Origin: JBDNDK01 sp046719185
Lineage (GTDB): Bacteria > Armatimonadota > UBA5829
DNA: 30,894 nucleotides
Direction of reading: 5' to 3'
Assembly: GCA_046719185.1 (NCBI GenBank)
Contig: JBDNDK010000005.1
Coordinates: forward strand, 1 to 30,894
The stretch's first letter is position 1. Every line of letters starts with the position of its first letter. This document shows, one piece after another, positions 16,480 to 26,222 of this stretch. The notes beneath the pieces are model-generated. The model saw nothing but the letters and a program-made list of their open reading frames with translations, ran no database searches and was not told the origin of the DNA. A program made the translations under genes and the position numbers.

Positions 16480-19064
16480 TTGAAATTATTGACCTTTGCA
16501 ATATTTATTCTTTTTTCCACCTGTCTATTTGCATTTCACAAACCAACATCCATTAATGAATATCCTATACATGAAGATGGAGGATTAATTTATAATCCAT
16601 TATATTTAGAAGCCAAATCAACCGGTCAACTAGATAAATATAAAAATGCTGAAACATCATCTCATACAACCAATCTTGGCAGATATACTCTAAAAGTAGA
16701 AGTGCCAAAAAATGCAACTGCCTATGATGTTGTTCCAATAAAATATAATCTAACTTGGAATAATGAAGATGGAAAATTCCCAGTTGCTGTGCAGGCTACA
16801 GCATTTGAAGAGGAATCTAGAAGAAAAGGCAGAGATTTATTTGATTTAGCATTGCCTGGCAATGTTAATTTGGATGTTGAATATCTAGGTTCAATAACAG
16901 CCTACTTAAAGCCAGAAAATAAAAACTATCTCAAACCAGATATGACAGACAAACCCGGCATATATCCAGCATTTGAAAGACAACCATTTGTAAAATCCGG
17001 AGTGATTGAAGCTGGTGACATAATTTGGTTTCAATTCAGAATCACAAACACCGGCAATACAATACTAGACCCTGAAGGCATTGGTGGATATCAATACTAT
17101 CCAGAGCTCCACAAAAAGAATGAAAAAGGTGAATATGAGATATATGGATATCCATATAATCTTTACTACAGAAATTTAGATTATTTCTATCCCGGTGAAT
17201 CTCATGATATTTGGATTCATTTTGCCAAATGGCCTTATGATATGAATGCTCCAATGGAGCCTGGTGAATATTTAATCAAACTAAAAGCAACATACAGAAG
17301 CTTTAAGAATAATTTATTATATGAAAACATTTGGGATGGACCACCACTTTTTATCTATGAAATGCCTATTATAGTTGAGGATACTGCAAGACAAGAATCT
17401 GTTTCTGATGGTAAAGTAACTCTAACAGATGACAATGACCCAGATAAAATCACAAGATGGATACACACTCATGAAGAGTTTATGAGTGCATTTGACTGCC
17501 ATATAAAAGAGCCTACAAACTCCAATAAAGAAATAAATGGCACATTGTATCTTCAGGTTGCACCTTGGACAGAACAGATTGTTATAAAATTAATATCCAC
17601 AAGTCCAGTTGATATTTCAACTATTTCTGTGCCTATTGATATTGAGTCAGACTCTCTAGAAATTATATTTAATCCTAATCATGAGATGACTATTGTAAAA
17701 GATGGTTTGAAAGAGCCTTGTATCTGGTCTCAGAGTATGGCAGATATGAGAGCAAACATACAACTTTGACCATTTCCTGAAAAACATATATATGAAAGAA
17801 TGCTCGAAATGATGGATTGCGGTATCAACACTGTTGCATACACCAGTATGCATTGGATGTATGATGATAGGCATGGTTGGGATGCTAATTTTCAGGCAGA
17901 TGGATGGAAATATTTCTTAGAATGTGCCAGAAAAGAAGGATTGCTTGCAGAAGGTTGGGGTTCATATCCTTTTGACAGACCAGACATTAAATATATTTCT
18001 CAATGGATTACGGGAAATGTGATAAACATTGAAATGGTGAAAGATAATTATGCATTAGACCATTCAGATCCATATCTTCCTATTGCAAATGCTAATGTGT
18101 ATTTATACCAGTTTTATAGATGGGGAGATTTATACTATCAAATGGAAAGTGGAGAAGTTCCTATAGGTATTGAAGATACCAGAGGTTGGATGAGAAAAGA
18201 CCTCAATATCAGATATCCTGATGGTGATTTAACTCTGAAAGCTTTTCAAGATTGGGTTAAGGAAAAATACAGCACAATAGAATCGGCAAATAAAGCTTGG
18301 AATATAGACTACAAATCATTTGAAGAAATAAACCCTCAAGAAAATCAGGTTTTAAATATATTTGGGCATAAGTGGGAGTTTACAGATAAAAATAATCCTT
18401 TCCATGATTGGAATCAGGCAATGGAAGATTATGATACTTTTAGAACAGAGCTCAGAATAAGGAATTATTCAGATACCATTGCTGAAGTTAGAAAAGAAAT
18501 ACCTGATGCAAAGTTTTTACTTAGAACAGAGGGTGCTAATGTGATAGTAGATGGCATTGATCCTGAAGATAGAAATCCTCATATGAGACATATATATTAC
18601 AGTCAGAGAAGATGTGGTGCTATTGCTGATATTATTCAACAGTCAGATATTGTTAGATGGCATTCAGACTACACAACAATTCCATACACTTCAACAGAAC
18701 TAAGAAAACTCACAAAAATGGCAGTAGAGCAGGGAATTATTCCTATTTATCTTGCACAGTTCATTACAATATAGACACCCCCCAAAAAGGTATGATGATG
18801 CACACTCTCACTGCAGTATATCCCTAGTTTAAGGCTGTATATCAATCAGGTGGAGTGCCTGGTATATTATGGGAAGATTATCAATGTGATGGGTTTGCAA
18901 CTTTAACTCAGAAAAAAGAGATGAAATTCTTTAAAGAAAAACTGGATAAGGCATTAAATACTCCAGAAGCTATTTCAGCTAGAAAAGCAGATAAAATTCC
19001 ATCTCAGGAATGGAGAAAGAATATAAAAGCAATAAAAACCTATGAAGTTGAGATAGAAAAGTAA
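16480..19064 (+). pseudogene. Decayed GH42-like glycoside hydrolase gene
   Basis: One ancestral reading frame of about 860 codons is broken at three places. The start (TTG, AAGGAG seven to eight bases upstream) and a signal peptide are intact, followed by about 400 residues of beta-sandwich type sequence. Lesion 1 is TGA at 17767-17769 in the same frame; sequence continues as PFPEKHIYERMLEMMDCGIN, and a TGG codon there would restore it. Next comes a GH42/beta-galactosidase-like barrel: FQDWVKEKYSTIESANKAWN is the family's typical helix. Lesion 2 is a one-base frameshift near 18760 (AQF in one frame, HYNIDTPQKGMMMHT in the next). Lesion 3 is TAG at 18825. The tail resumes as YQSGGVPGILWEDYQ and ends at 19064. 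The product would have been a secreted glycosidase. Any translated product is now truncated before the barrel. Confidence 0.85.
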
Positions 19065-19184
19065 TTATATACTCAATAACTAGCAGGAAATAATGCTTTG
19101 TTTGGATAATTCTAATGCTGATATTTGATATAATTTCCCCAGTATTTATAAACTCAACATATATTAGCATTGGAGAGTAAATTT

Positions 19185-21170
19185 ATGTCTTTGCAGCAAG
19201 TGGGAAGAGTAATTGCTACAGAATCAAAACCCAGCACAGCTTACAACTTCAATTTTTGGACAAGTGATGATAGCAAAGTAGGCATTGGCACACTTGTTGT
19301 TGTGAAAAAAGGTGATTTAGAAGTTTATGGAGTAGTTGTGGAAGGTTTTGGATTCACTGATCTGCAGTCTGCTCTTTATGATTTTATAGGTTCAGAGGGA
19401 GACCCATCTTTTAATCCTGCCACTATTAGACCAGAAGTGAAATGCTATACTGCAGCTGTTTTAAGAGTTGACCCAGAAGAACCTCTCCAACCTGTGCCTG
19501 TTGCTCCAGTTTTTTTAGCTGATGATATGAGTGTTTGCAAAGCTCTCAGAATGGATTCATTCATTGGAAAAAGTGAGATTCCAATTGGATTATATCAAAA
19601 TGGAGATATGCTATCACCTGTGTATGTTGATTCTGAATTTCTTCTAGGTCCTGAAGCAGCACACCTAAATATCACTGGAGTTTCTGGTCTTGCTACCAAA
19701 ACAAGCTCAATAGAGTTTATTCTTCTTAGCATTATGCAAAATTTTGAAAAAAATCTTGATGAGTCAAAAAGAGGTGGAATTGCAGTTGTGGCATTTAATG
19801 TCAAAGGTTCTGACATGCTTTTTTTAGATTATCCAGCATTTGTTGATGAGTCTGATGATAATTTTAGTTTATACAAAAACTTTGGTTTAGAGAGGTTTTC
19901 TGATGAAGAAGTGAATATGTATAATCTTCTAAATATACCACTAAAGCCTTTTGATAATGTTAAATATTATGCACCATTCAAAGAGGATAGGGTAAACCTT
20001 AATACTTTGAGATCCAATCCAGATTTAGTTGGTTCTGTCAATCCATTATCTTGGGGATTAAAAGACATAATGCAGTATACTGAAGTTGTCTTAAATAGAG
20101 ATGATGTAGATGCAAAGGCTGATGCACTTATTCAATATATAAACCAAAGAGTGATAGATCAGAGTAGTGAGGCAAATGGTCAGCAAATCACAGTAAGAAA
20201 TTTTCAGGACTTAAATAAGTGGTTTGATTTAGTGCTTCAGGAAGTTGAATCAAAAAATGAGTCTCAGTGGAAAACTCATCATTCAGCAACAATCAGAAAA
20301 GTTTTTAACAGGCTCTCAAACCTCAGCACAAGATATCAAGGCCTTATAAGTCCTGATGAGTTTTGTTCAGACTTGCCTTGGGGAGCATTTGAGGATAGAA
20401 CAGTGTATGTTATAGATGTTGCAAATGTTGATCCTCAGGCTCAGGATTTGGTGTTCACAAGAATAGTTCATCAATTAAGACAAAATCTTGAAAAGGGCAA
20501 TTTGGGAGTAAAGAATGTAATAGTAGTTGTTGATGAGCTGAATAAATATGCTCCATCTGACGGTCCAGATACATACTTAAAACAAACTTTATTAGACATT
20601 TCAGAAAGAGGAAGATATCTTGGATTAGTATTATTTTCAGCTCAGCAATTTAGAAGCCAAGTACACAAAAGAGTTGTTGGCAATTCAGCAACAGCTGTGT
20701 ATGGAAGAATGGATATGGATGAATTGGCAACACCTGGCTATCAGGTTCTCACTTCTTCAACAAAAGAAAAATTAGCCACTTTATCCAAAGGGCAATTAAT
20801 GATAAGGCATCCTCATTTCAACCAGCCAATTTTTGTGAAATTTCCAAGACCTAACATATTGAGAGGTCCTGATGGTGTGAAACTGTTTCCTCCATCACAT
20901 GATATTCCAATAGAAGAGGCAGTATGGAGGCAGCTTGCTAATATTGATGATAAGCTAACAAGAAATGAAGTGAAAGATGTAATATCAACTGTTGATGATA
21001 AAGAAGATATAATAAGAGCAATGAATATTACTCTACAGAAAAAACCAGATGATGTGATAAGTACATTTAAAAATCACATAAGAAAAAAAGCTGGGATCAA
21101 AGAGTTTGATGATAATAACTCAATTAGGGTTGTAAAAGATGCTGACCCAGATGACCCATTTCAGGATTAA
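19185..21170 (+). CDS. herA: HerA-like hexameric DNA translocase ATPase
   Basis: 661 residues. The N-terminal HAS-barrel-like beta region (about 5-110) begins QQVGRVIATESKP. The Walker A region is the atypical NITGVSGLATKTSSIEF (P-loop at 165-174, with K-T-S at its end), a form I associate with DUF87/HerA ATPases. The Walker B is VIVVVDELNKYAPSDG with D450-E451. Then come ISERGRYLGLVLFSAQQF and an arginine-bearing segment, GNSATAVYGRMDMDELA, typical of HerA/FtsK. HerA pumps DNA to feed end-resecting nucleases. A TTG at 19170 is possible, but GGAGAG seven bases before the ATG at 19185 decides the start. The mre11 gene follows after three bases and rad50 overlaps that, so the three genes form one operon. 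No NurA nuclease gene is next to it. Confidence 0.88.
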   Translation: MSLQQVGRVIATESKPSTAYNFNFWTSDDSKVGIGTLVVVKKGDLEVYGVVVEGFGFTDLQSALYDFIGSEGDPSFNPATIRPEVKCYTAAVLRVDPEEPLQPVPVAPVFLADDMSVCKALRMDSFIGKSEIPIGLYQNGDMLSPVYVDSEFLLGPEAAHLNITGVSGLATKTSSIEFILLSIMQNFEKNLDESKRGGIAVVAFNVKGSDMLFLDYPAFVDESDDNFSLYKNFGLERFSDEEVNMYNLLNIPLKPFDNVKYYAPFKEDRVNLNTLRSNPDLVGSVNPLSWGLKDIMQYTEVVLNRDDVDAKADALIQYINQRVIDQSSEANGQQITVRNFQDLNKWFDLVLQEVESKNESQWKTHHSATIRKVFNRLSNLSTRYQGLISPDEFCSDLPWGAFEDRTVYVIDVANVDPQAQDLVFTRIVHQLRQNLEKGNLGVKNVIVVVDELNKYAPSDGPDTYLKQTLLDISERGRYLGLVLFSAQQFRSQVHKRVVGNSATAVYGRMDMDELATPGYQVLTSSTKEKLATLSKGQLMIRHPHFNQPIFVKFPRPNILRGPDGVKLFPPSHDIPIEEAVWRQLANIDDKLTRNEVKDVISTVDDKEDIIRAMNITLQKKPDDVISTFKNHIRKKAGIKEFDDNNSIRVVKDADPDDPFQD

Positions 21171-21173
21171 AAT

Positions 21174-22316
21174 ATGAGAGTTGTCCATTTTTCAGATTGT
21201 CATTTAGGATATAGAGCATACAATAGAGTAACAAGTCAAGGCATAAACAGAAGAGAAGCTGATATATTTCAGGCATTTAGACAAGTATTAAAGAAAGTAT
21301 CAGAATTAGACCCTGATCTTATACTAATTGCAGGTGATTTGTTTCATGTTGTAAGACCTAGCAATCTTACAATTCAACAAACTTTCAGAGAGTTTATTAA
21401 CCTAAGAGAGAGAACAGCTGCACCCTGTATTATAATTGGTGGAAATCATGATTCTCCAAGATCTGTTGACACTGGATGTATATTAGATTTATTTTCAAAC
21501 CTACCTAGTTTTATAGTAGTTCATAACAATTATGAACAAGTTAAACTCCCAAAGTTGGACACATCAGTGTTCTGTTTATCTCATAGAGCTCTTCCAGAAT
21601 TAAACAACTTAAAGTTAGAGCCAGATAAATCATCAAAATTTAACTTGTTAATGGTCCATGGCACAGTTGAGGGAGTGTTTAAGCAGTCTTATGATATATA
21701 TGAAATAAGAAGATCAGATGTAATAAATGAGAGTTGGGATTATATTGCATTTGGTCATTATCACACTTTCACAGAGCTTGCACCAAATGCATATTACTCA
21801 GGCTCAATTGAATACACCAGCCCAAATTTTTGGTCTGAGCTTGGTAATAAAAAAGGCTTTATTGAGTATAATCTAGCAGAAAGAAAGCTAGTTGATTTCC
21901 ACAGTATATCCACAAGAGAAGTAATAGATTTAAGACCTATTGATGCAGATGGCAGAACTGTTGGAGAAATAGACCAGATGATAAAGCAGAGGGTAGAGTC
22001 TATATCCGGAGGATATGAGGATAAGATTATAAGACTTATTGTATTAAACTTAAACAGATCTGTACAAAAAGATTTGGATTTTAAGACAATTAGAGAATAC
22101 AGAACAGCTATGCTGCATTTTGATCTTCAGCTAAAGCCGCCTCAAACTTCAAAACACAATACAGAAAATGGAGCTGTGATTGAAACAAAATCTCTTGAGG
22201 AAGAATGGGACTCATTTGTAAAAGATATTGAGATACCAGTTGATATAAATAGAGAAGAATTCAGATTAAAAGGTAGAGAATATTTATCAGCACAAAGCAG
22301 GTATGACGGGGAATGA
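21174..22316 (+). CDS. sbcD: Mre11/SbcD-family DNA repair nuclease
   Basis: 380 residues. All five calcineurin-like phosphoesterase motifs are in place: FSDCHLG (D8, H10), AGDLFH (D55, H58), GGNHDSPRS (N91, H92, D93), MVHGTVEG and AFGHYH. These bind two Mn ions and cut DNA ends and hairpins. The C-terminal third is a charged capping/Rad50-binding region. It works as a dimer with Rad50/SbcC. An AGGA overlapping the end of herA serves as ribosome site, and its own TGA stop overlaps the next ATG by four bases (ATGA), implying translational coupling and equimolar production. It is closer in context to archaeal Mre11 than to the usual bacterial sbcDC pair because of the preceding herA. Confidence 0.93.
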   Translation: MRVVHFSDCHLGYRAYNRVTSQGINRREADIFQAFRQVLKKVSELDPDLILIAGDLFHVVRPSNLTIQQTFREFINLRERTAAPCIIIGGNHDSPRSVDTGCILDLFSNLPSFIVVHNNYEQVKLPKLDTSVFCLSHRALPELNNLKLEPDKSSKFNLLMVHGTVEGVFKQSYDIYEIRRSDVINESWDYIAFGHYHTFTELAPNAYYSGSIEYTSPNFWSELGNKKGFIEYNLAERKLVDFHSISTREVIDLRPIDADGRTVGEIDQMIKQRVESISGGYEDKIIRLIVLNLNRSVQKDLDFKTIREYRTAMLHFDLQLKPPQTSKHNTENGAVIETKSLEEEWDSFVKDIEIPVDINREEFRLKGREYLSAQSRYDGE

Positions 22317-24751
22317 AGCTTGTAAAATTAGAAATTGAAAACTTCAGACAATATATAAATGCATCTATAGACTTCTCAGATGGAATCACTGGCTTAGTGG
22401 GTCAAAATGGAGCAGGTAAATCAACAATTCTTGAAGCTATAAGTTGGGCTTTATATGGTTCACCTGCTTTAAGAGGCACAAATGATACTGTAAAATCCAG
22501 AGCAGCTCAAGGTGGAGCTAAAGTTTCTTCAAAGCTTATATTTGAGCTTGGAGGAAGTCAATACAGTGTTGTCAGAGAAATAAAACCCAGTGGTCAGACA
22601 TCAGCAGCTTTTGAGACTAATGGAAAATTGCTTTCAACTGGAATGAATGAGGTAACAGCATCTGTTGCAAGGCTTTTAGGTATGGATTATCAAGCATTTT
22701 TTACAAGTTTCTTCACAGGTCAAAAGCAATTAGAATTTATGTCTTCTCTTGAGGGAAGACAGAGAGCAAATATGATTAGCAAAATGCTTGGTTATGAAAG
22801 AATTTCAAAAGCAAGAGATAAGGCAAATGAAGACAAAAAAGGTTTGATCAGAGAAATTGAAGGTTTGGAAAGAGGAATGCCTGATCCTGATGAATTCAAA
22901 AAAAGAAAATTAGAAGCTCAAACAACTTTACAAAACTCAAAAATTGTTCTTGAAATTGCAGACAAATCCAGAGAATCAGCAAGGGCAGAAGTTGACAAAT
23001 TAACTCCCATAAAAGAACTTTTTGAGCAAAAATCAAAAAGATTCACAGAGACATCAAGAAGACTTGAGCTGGATAATACAGAGTTAATAAGAATCAAAAA
23101 AAGATTAAAAGATATATATAATGAGCTTAGCATAGTTGAAACAAAAGAAAAAGAATTGGCTGGATTAGTTATTGAGCTGTCTTCATATAAAACAGCCGGT
23201 GAGGAATACAAAAAGCAACTTGAACTGCAAAAATATGAAATTGAAAGAAGTAAATATCAAGCTAAATATAATAGTGTTCAAGAAAGAGTTAATGATAATA
23301 AGAGAAAGCTGGAGATATCAAAAAAGAAATTAGAATTATTTAATGAAATTGTTGCCCGTTATGATAAAACAAAATCAGAATATGAGGCTACAACAAAAAA
23401 ATTAAGTGATCTCAAAGATAGGTTTATTTCGGACAAAAGAGATGTTGAAACAGGCATTAAGCATTTGAATGCAGAATTGGAAAAAATAATGCTTAAAAAA
23501 GAGCAGATTGAGAATGCTGGAGAAAATGGAGTTTGTCCTACTTGTGAGAGACCTCTATCTAATGAGCTTCCAATTGTTTTGAATAATTTTGATACACAGA
23601 TAAATGACATTAAGTCAAGAATTAATGATTTGGAAAATAAAAAAAATGATTTTGAGGCTAGAAAAGCAGAAATAGCAAATCTTCAAGCAAAAGAAAAAGA
23701 GCTAGCTGTGAGTGTTGATGAATATAAAAAGAAACTCACATTATCTGAGTCATTAAAAAATGAGATAAAACAGCTTGAAGAAGAAACAGCTGGCAGAATT
23801 GTTGAAGCTGAAAAGATTAAGATGGAGTTTGAGAAAATACCAACTGGATTTGATCAAGAAAGATTTAATTGGCTTACAAAGCTGAAAGATGAATGTGCGG
23901 TATTAAGAGAAAAGATTTCTGCAGTGAAAGCACAAGTTCAGAGGAAGCAAAGCCTTGAAGAAGAAAAATCAAAGCTTGAATCTGAAATAGAGATAATTGA
24001 AGAAAGAATAAATGAATCAAATCAAATTATCACTGAACTTAATTTTTCACAAGATAAATATGATGAAATAATAATTAAGTATGAGAATTCAAGAAAAACT
24101 TTATCAGATGCAGAAATATCCTATGCTCAAGCTCAAGGTGCATTCAACACTGCAAAGGCAGTATTAAAAGAAGTTGAGCAATCTGAAATTAACTATAAGA
24201 ATAAAGTTGAGCTCTTAAAGGCTAGAAAAAAGGATAGGCAATATACTGAACTCTTAACATTTGCATTTGATAAACTGAGAATAGAATTAAATGATAGAAT
24301 CCAGCCAGAGCTTGAGGCTAGAACTGGTGAACTTTTATCTATTTTAACAGATGGCAGATATAGTGTAGTAGAAGTGGATTCAAACTACAATACAGTAATT
24401 AGAGATGATGGTGAATTGAAGCCTGTAATATCTGGTGGAGAAGATGATATTGTAAATCTAGCTTTGAGGCTTGCAATTTCTCAAATGATAGCAGATAGAG
24501 CAGGGCAATCATTTTCATTGTTAGTTTTAGATGAAGTATTTGGTTCTCTTGATATGACAAGAAGAGACAATCTAGTTAATCTTCTTCAAAGTTTAAAAAA
24601 TAGATTTGAGCAGATTATATTAATCACTCATATAGAGAGCATATATGATGCTGTGGATAATTGCTTATGGGTGGAATTTGATGAAAAAACAAAAACGAGC
24701 AGACTTATAGAAAAGAATGAATCTCTAGAAGTCAGCCCGCTAGTTGTTTGA
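22313..24751 (+). CDS. sbcC: Rad50/SbcC-family SMC-like ATPase
   Basis: 812 residues, short beside the about 1050 of E. coli SbcC and close to archaeal Rad50 length. The N-terminal lobe carries Walker A GQNGAGKST (30-38) and a Q-loop region FFTGQKQLEFM. Long coiled coils flank a zinc hook at the exact middle: GVCPTCERPL with C408 and C411. The C-terminal lobe has the ABC signature ISGGEDD (about 705), Walker B LLVLDEVFGSLD and a D/H-loop ILITHIES. It tethers and opens DNA ends with Mre11, driven by ATP. The start is fixed by the ATGA overlap with mre11. A stop TGA ends the operon, with no obvious terminator hairpin after it. Confidence 0.94.
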   Translation: MKLVKLEIENFRQYINASIDFSDGITGLVGQNGAGKSTILEAISWALYGSPALRGTNDTVKSRAAQGGAKVSSKLIFELGGSQYSVVREIKPSGQTSAAFETNGKLLSTGMNEVTASVARLLGMDYQAFFTSFFTGQKQLEFMSSLEGRQRANMISKMLGYERISKARDKANEDKKGLIREIEGLERGMPDPDEFKKRKLEAQTTLQNSKIVLEIADKSRESARAEVDKLTPIKELFEQKSKRFTETSRRLELDNTELIRIKKRLKDIYNELSIVETKEKELAGLVIELSSYKTAGEEYKKQLELQKYEIERSKYQAKYNSVQERVNDNKRKLEISKKKLELFNEIVARYDKTKSEYEATTKKLSDLKDRFISDKRDVETGIKHLNAELEKIMLKKEQIENAGENGVCPTCERPLSNELPIVLNNFDTQINDIKSRINDLENKKNDFEARKAEIANLQAKEKELAVSVDEYKKKLTLSESLKNEIKQLEEETAGRIVEAEKIKMEFEKIPTGFDQERFNWLTKLKDECAVLREKISAVKAQVQRKQSLEEEKSKLESEIEIIEERINESNQIITELNFSQDKYDEIIIKYENSRKTLSDAEISYAQAQGAFNTAKAVLKEVEQSEINYKNKVELLKARKKDRQYTELLTFAFDKLRIELNDRIQPELEARTGELLSILTDGRYSVVEVDSNYNTVIRDDGELKPVISGGEDDIVNLALRLAISQMIADRAGQSFSLLVLDEVFGSLDMTRRDNLVNLLQSLKNRFEQIILITHIESIYDAVDNCLWVEFDEKTKTSRLIEKNESLEVSPLVV

Positions 24752-24772
24752 AACTTATTTCATATACAAAGA

Positions 24773-24880
24773 TTACCTTTTTTTCTTACCTGAGCTTTGC
24801 TCAGCTTCTTTCATTCTTTCTTTGTATCTATCTTCAGCTCTTTTTCTTATTTTCCTAAGTTCTTTTGCTCTTATTCTCAG
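24773..24880 (-). CDS. Probable very small basic protein with a CTG start
   Basis: A minus-strand frame encodes 35 residues: LRIRAKELRKIRKRAEDRYK, then ERMKEAEQSSGKKKR. It is highly charged, helix-prone and rich in Arg/Lys. GGAGG (24890-24894) lies nine bases before a CTG; the frame is closed by TGA just upstream of it and contains no ATG, GTG or TTG until an internal Met at residue 23. A CTG start is rare, but the Shine-Dalgarno is strong and the composition resembles small ribosome- or nucleic-acid-associated proteins. It converges on rad50, 21 bases apart. No family recognised. Confidence 0.42.
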   Translation of the reverse strand: MRIRAKELRKIRKRAEDRYKERMKEAEQSSGKKKR

Positions 24881-24966
24881 TTTGGTTCACCTCCAAGACA
24901 TACATTGCTTTGATTATACTATATAGGATAAAACTGTCAAGAGCAAGTATTAAAATATTTTCAAAC

Positions 24967-25068
24967 TTATACACCAACAATTTCCAAGAAAATATACCAT
25001 AATGCTTGAGATTGTATTAGAATTTATAAAAAAAACTTATACACAAATAATCCACAGCCTGTGTATAA
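24967..25068. promoter_or_regulatory. Cluster of DnaA-box-like 9-mers
   Basis: Four sites within 102 bases resemble the DnaA box TTATCCACA: TTATACACC (24967-24975), TTATACACA (25037-25045), TAATCCACA (25048-25056) and TGTGTATAA (25060-25068, the reverse complement of TTATACACA). The last three are tightly packed with alternating orientation, and the surroundings are very AT-rich (24900-25036). This could be DnaA control of the queC promoter directly downstream or part of a replication origin. dnaA and dnaN are not in the window. Confidence 0.5.
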
Positions 25069-25074
25069 CTTTTC

Positions 25075-25103
25075 TTGACTTTGGGCTCAAATACAACTAA
25101 ACT
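25075..25103 (+). promoter_or_regulatory. Sigma-70-like promoter of queC
   Basis: TTGACT (25075-25080), a 17-base spacer and TAAACT (25098-25103). It begins six bases after the nearest DnaA-box-like site, so a protein bound there would touch the RNA polymerase footprint. Confidence 0.5.
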
Positions 25104-25182
25104 AAAACCAACAAAAGAGATAAAAACTAAATATTTGTTTGTATAGGTTTGTATAAATTTCATAATTATGGATGAGTTAAAT

Positions 25183-25863
25183 ATGGCAAAATGTGTGGTG
25201 CTTTTATCAGGAGGCTTAGACAGCTCCACAGCTGGATATATTGCAAAATCAGATGGGTTTGAACTATATGCTTTAACTTTTAAATACGGGCAAAAGCATT
25301 CTAAAGAAATAGATTGTGCAATAGAAATTGGCAAAAGCTTAAATGTAGCAAAACATCACATTATAAATTTTAATCTTCAGGATATTGCAATCAGTGCTTT
25401 AACATCAAATATTGAAATTCCAACAGGCAGGACAGAAGATGAAATGTCTGAATCTATTCCCGTTACTTATGTTCCTGCTAGAAACACAATATTTTTGTCA
25501 TTTGCATTGGCTCTTGCAGAATCCATAGAATCTCAAGATATATACATTGGTGTAAATCAAGTTGATTATAGTGGATATCCAGATTGTAGGGCAGAATATA
25601 TATCAGCATTTGAAAACATGGCAAATCTTGCAACCAAAGCTGGTGTTGAAGGAAAAAGCAAATATAAAATTCATACCCCTCTAATTAATATGACAAAATC
25701 AGAAATTATAAAATTAGGCATAAGTTTAGGTGTTGACTATAGCAAAACTTGGAGCTGTTATAAAGGCGGAGAGTATGCTTGTGGTGAATGTGACAGCTGC
25801 AAATTAAGACTTAACGCATTCAAATCAGCGGGACTAGAAGATAATATCAAATACAGAAGATAA
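25183..25863 (+). CDS. queC: 7-cyano-7-deazaguanine synthase
   Basis: 226 residues from the chosen start. The PP-loop is VVLLSGGLDSSTAGYIA. The family segment TYVPARNTIFLSFALALAES and VNQVDYSGYPDCR follow. The zinc site at the C-terminus is CYKGGEYACGECDSCKLR with four Cys. QueC converts 7-carboxy-7-deazaguanine to preQ0 using ATP and ammonia in the queuosine pathway (and DNA 7-deazaguanine modifications). No queD, queE or queF is adjacent. An ATG 15 bases upstream at 25168 has no Shine-Dalgarno; the one at 25183 gives the canonical MAKCVVLLSGG start and has GGATGAG before it. No preQ1 aptamer was recognised upstream. Confidence 0.95.
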   Translation: MAKCVVLLSGGLDSSTAGYIAKSDGFELYALTFKYGQKHSKEIDCAIEIGKSLNVAKHHIINFNLQDIAISALTSNIEIPTGRTEDEMSESIPVTYVPARNTIFLSFALALAESIESQDIYIGVNQVDYSGYPDCRAEYISAFENMANLATKAGVEGKSKYKIHTPLINMTKSEIIKLGISLGVDYSKTWSCYKGGEYACGECDSCKLRLNAFKSAGLEDNIKYRR

Positions 25864-26222
25864 TTCACAACAGCAGGATTTATTTCTTAAGAATGTATGT
25901 ATATTATAATTTTATATTTACAATAATAATCTTCATTTTATAAAACCACATAAGCTAGATTTTATAATATTAGAAACTTCTATAATATCGAAATATGAAA
26001 TATATATAAGTTATTATGCAGTTATATTCAATTGATTTCATTAAAATAATTTCAAAATGCCATTAATTATGATATAATACAAATGTTTATATTTAATGAT
26101 TGTATCAGGTTTTATAATATATCAAATTGTGAGCTGATTGTTATTTTAATTTAAGAAAATATTTATATAATCGGGGTGTTAATCTGAGCAATACTTAATT
26201 CAGAATAAGAAGGAGCTTTGCT
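25864..26222 (+). other. AT-rich intergenic region with a possible promoter
   Basis: 359 bases without a gene. A perfect TATAAT at 26073-26078 has TTTCAA 17 bases before it (26050-26055), a weak -35. A second TATAAT lies at 26166-26171 with no good -35. No stable hairpin, repeat or short frame with a ribosome site is visible apart from AAGGAG serving the next gene. Confidence 0.35.

Noticed and set aside
17767..17769. TGA as a sense codon (Trp, Gly or selenocysteine) in the hydrolase gene
   Set aside because: TGG encodes Trp throughout, TGA ends phoR, phoU, mre11 and rad50 at expected lengths, no SECIS-like hairpin is evident after it, and the same gene has a frameshift and a TAG.
24744..24926. 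Plus-strand 60-residue frame after rad50
   Set aside because: It is the antisense of the small basic gene, lacks a ribosome site and overlaps the end of rad50.
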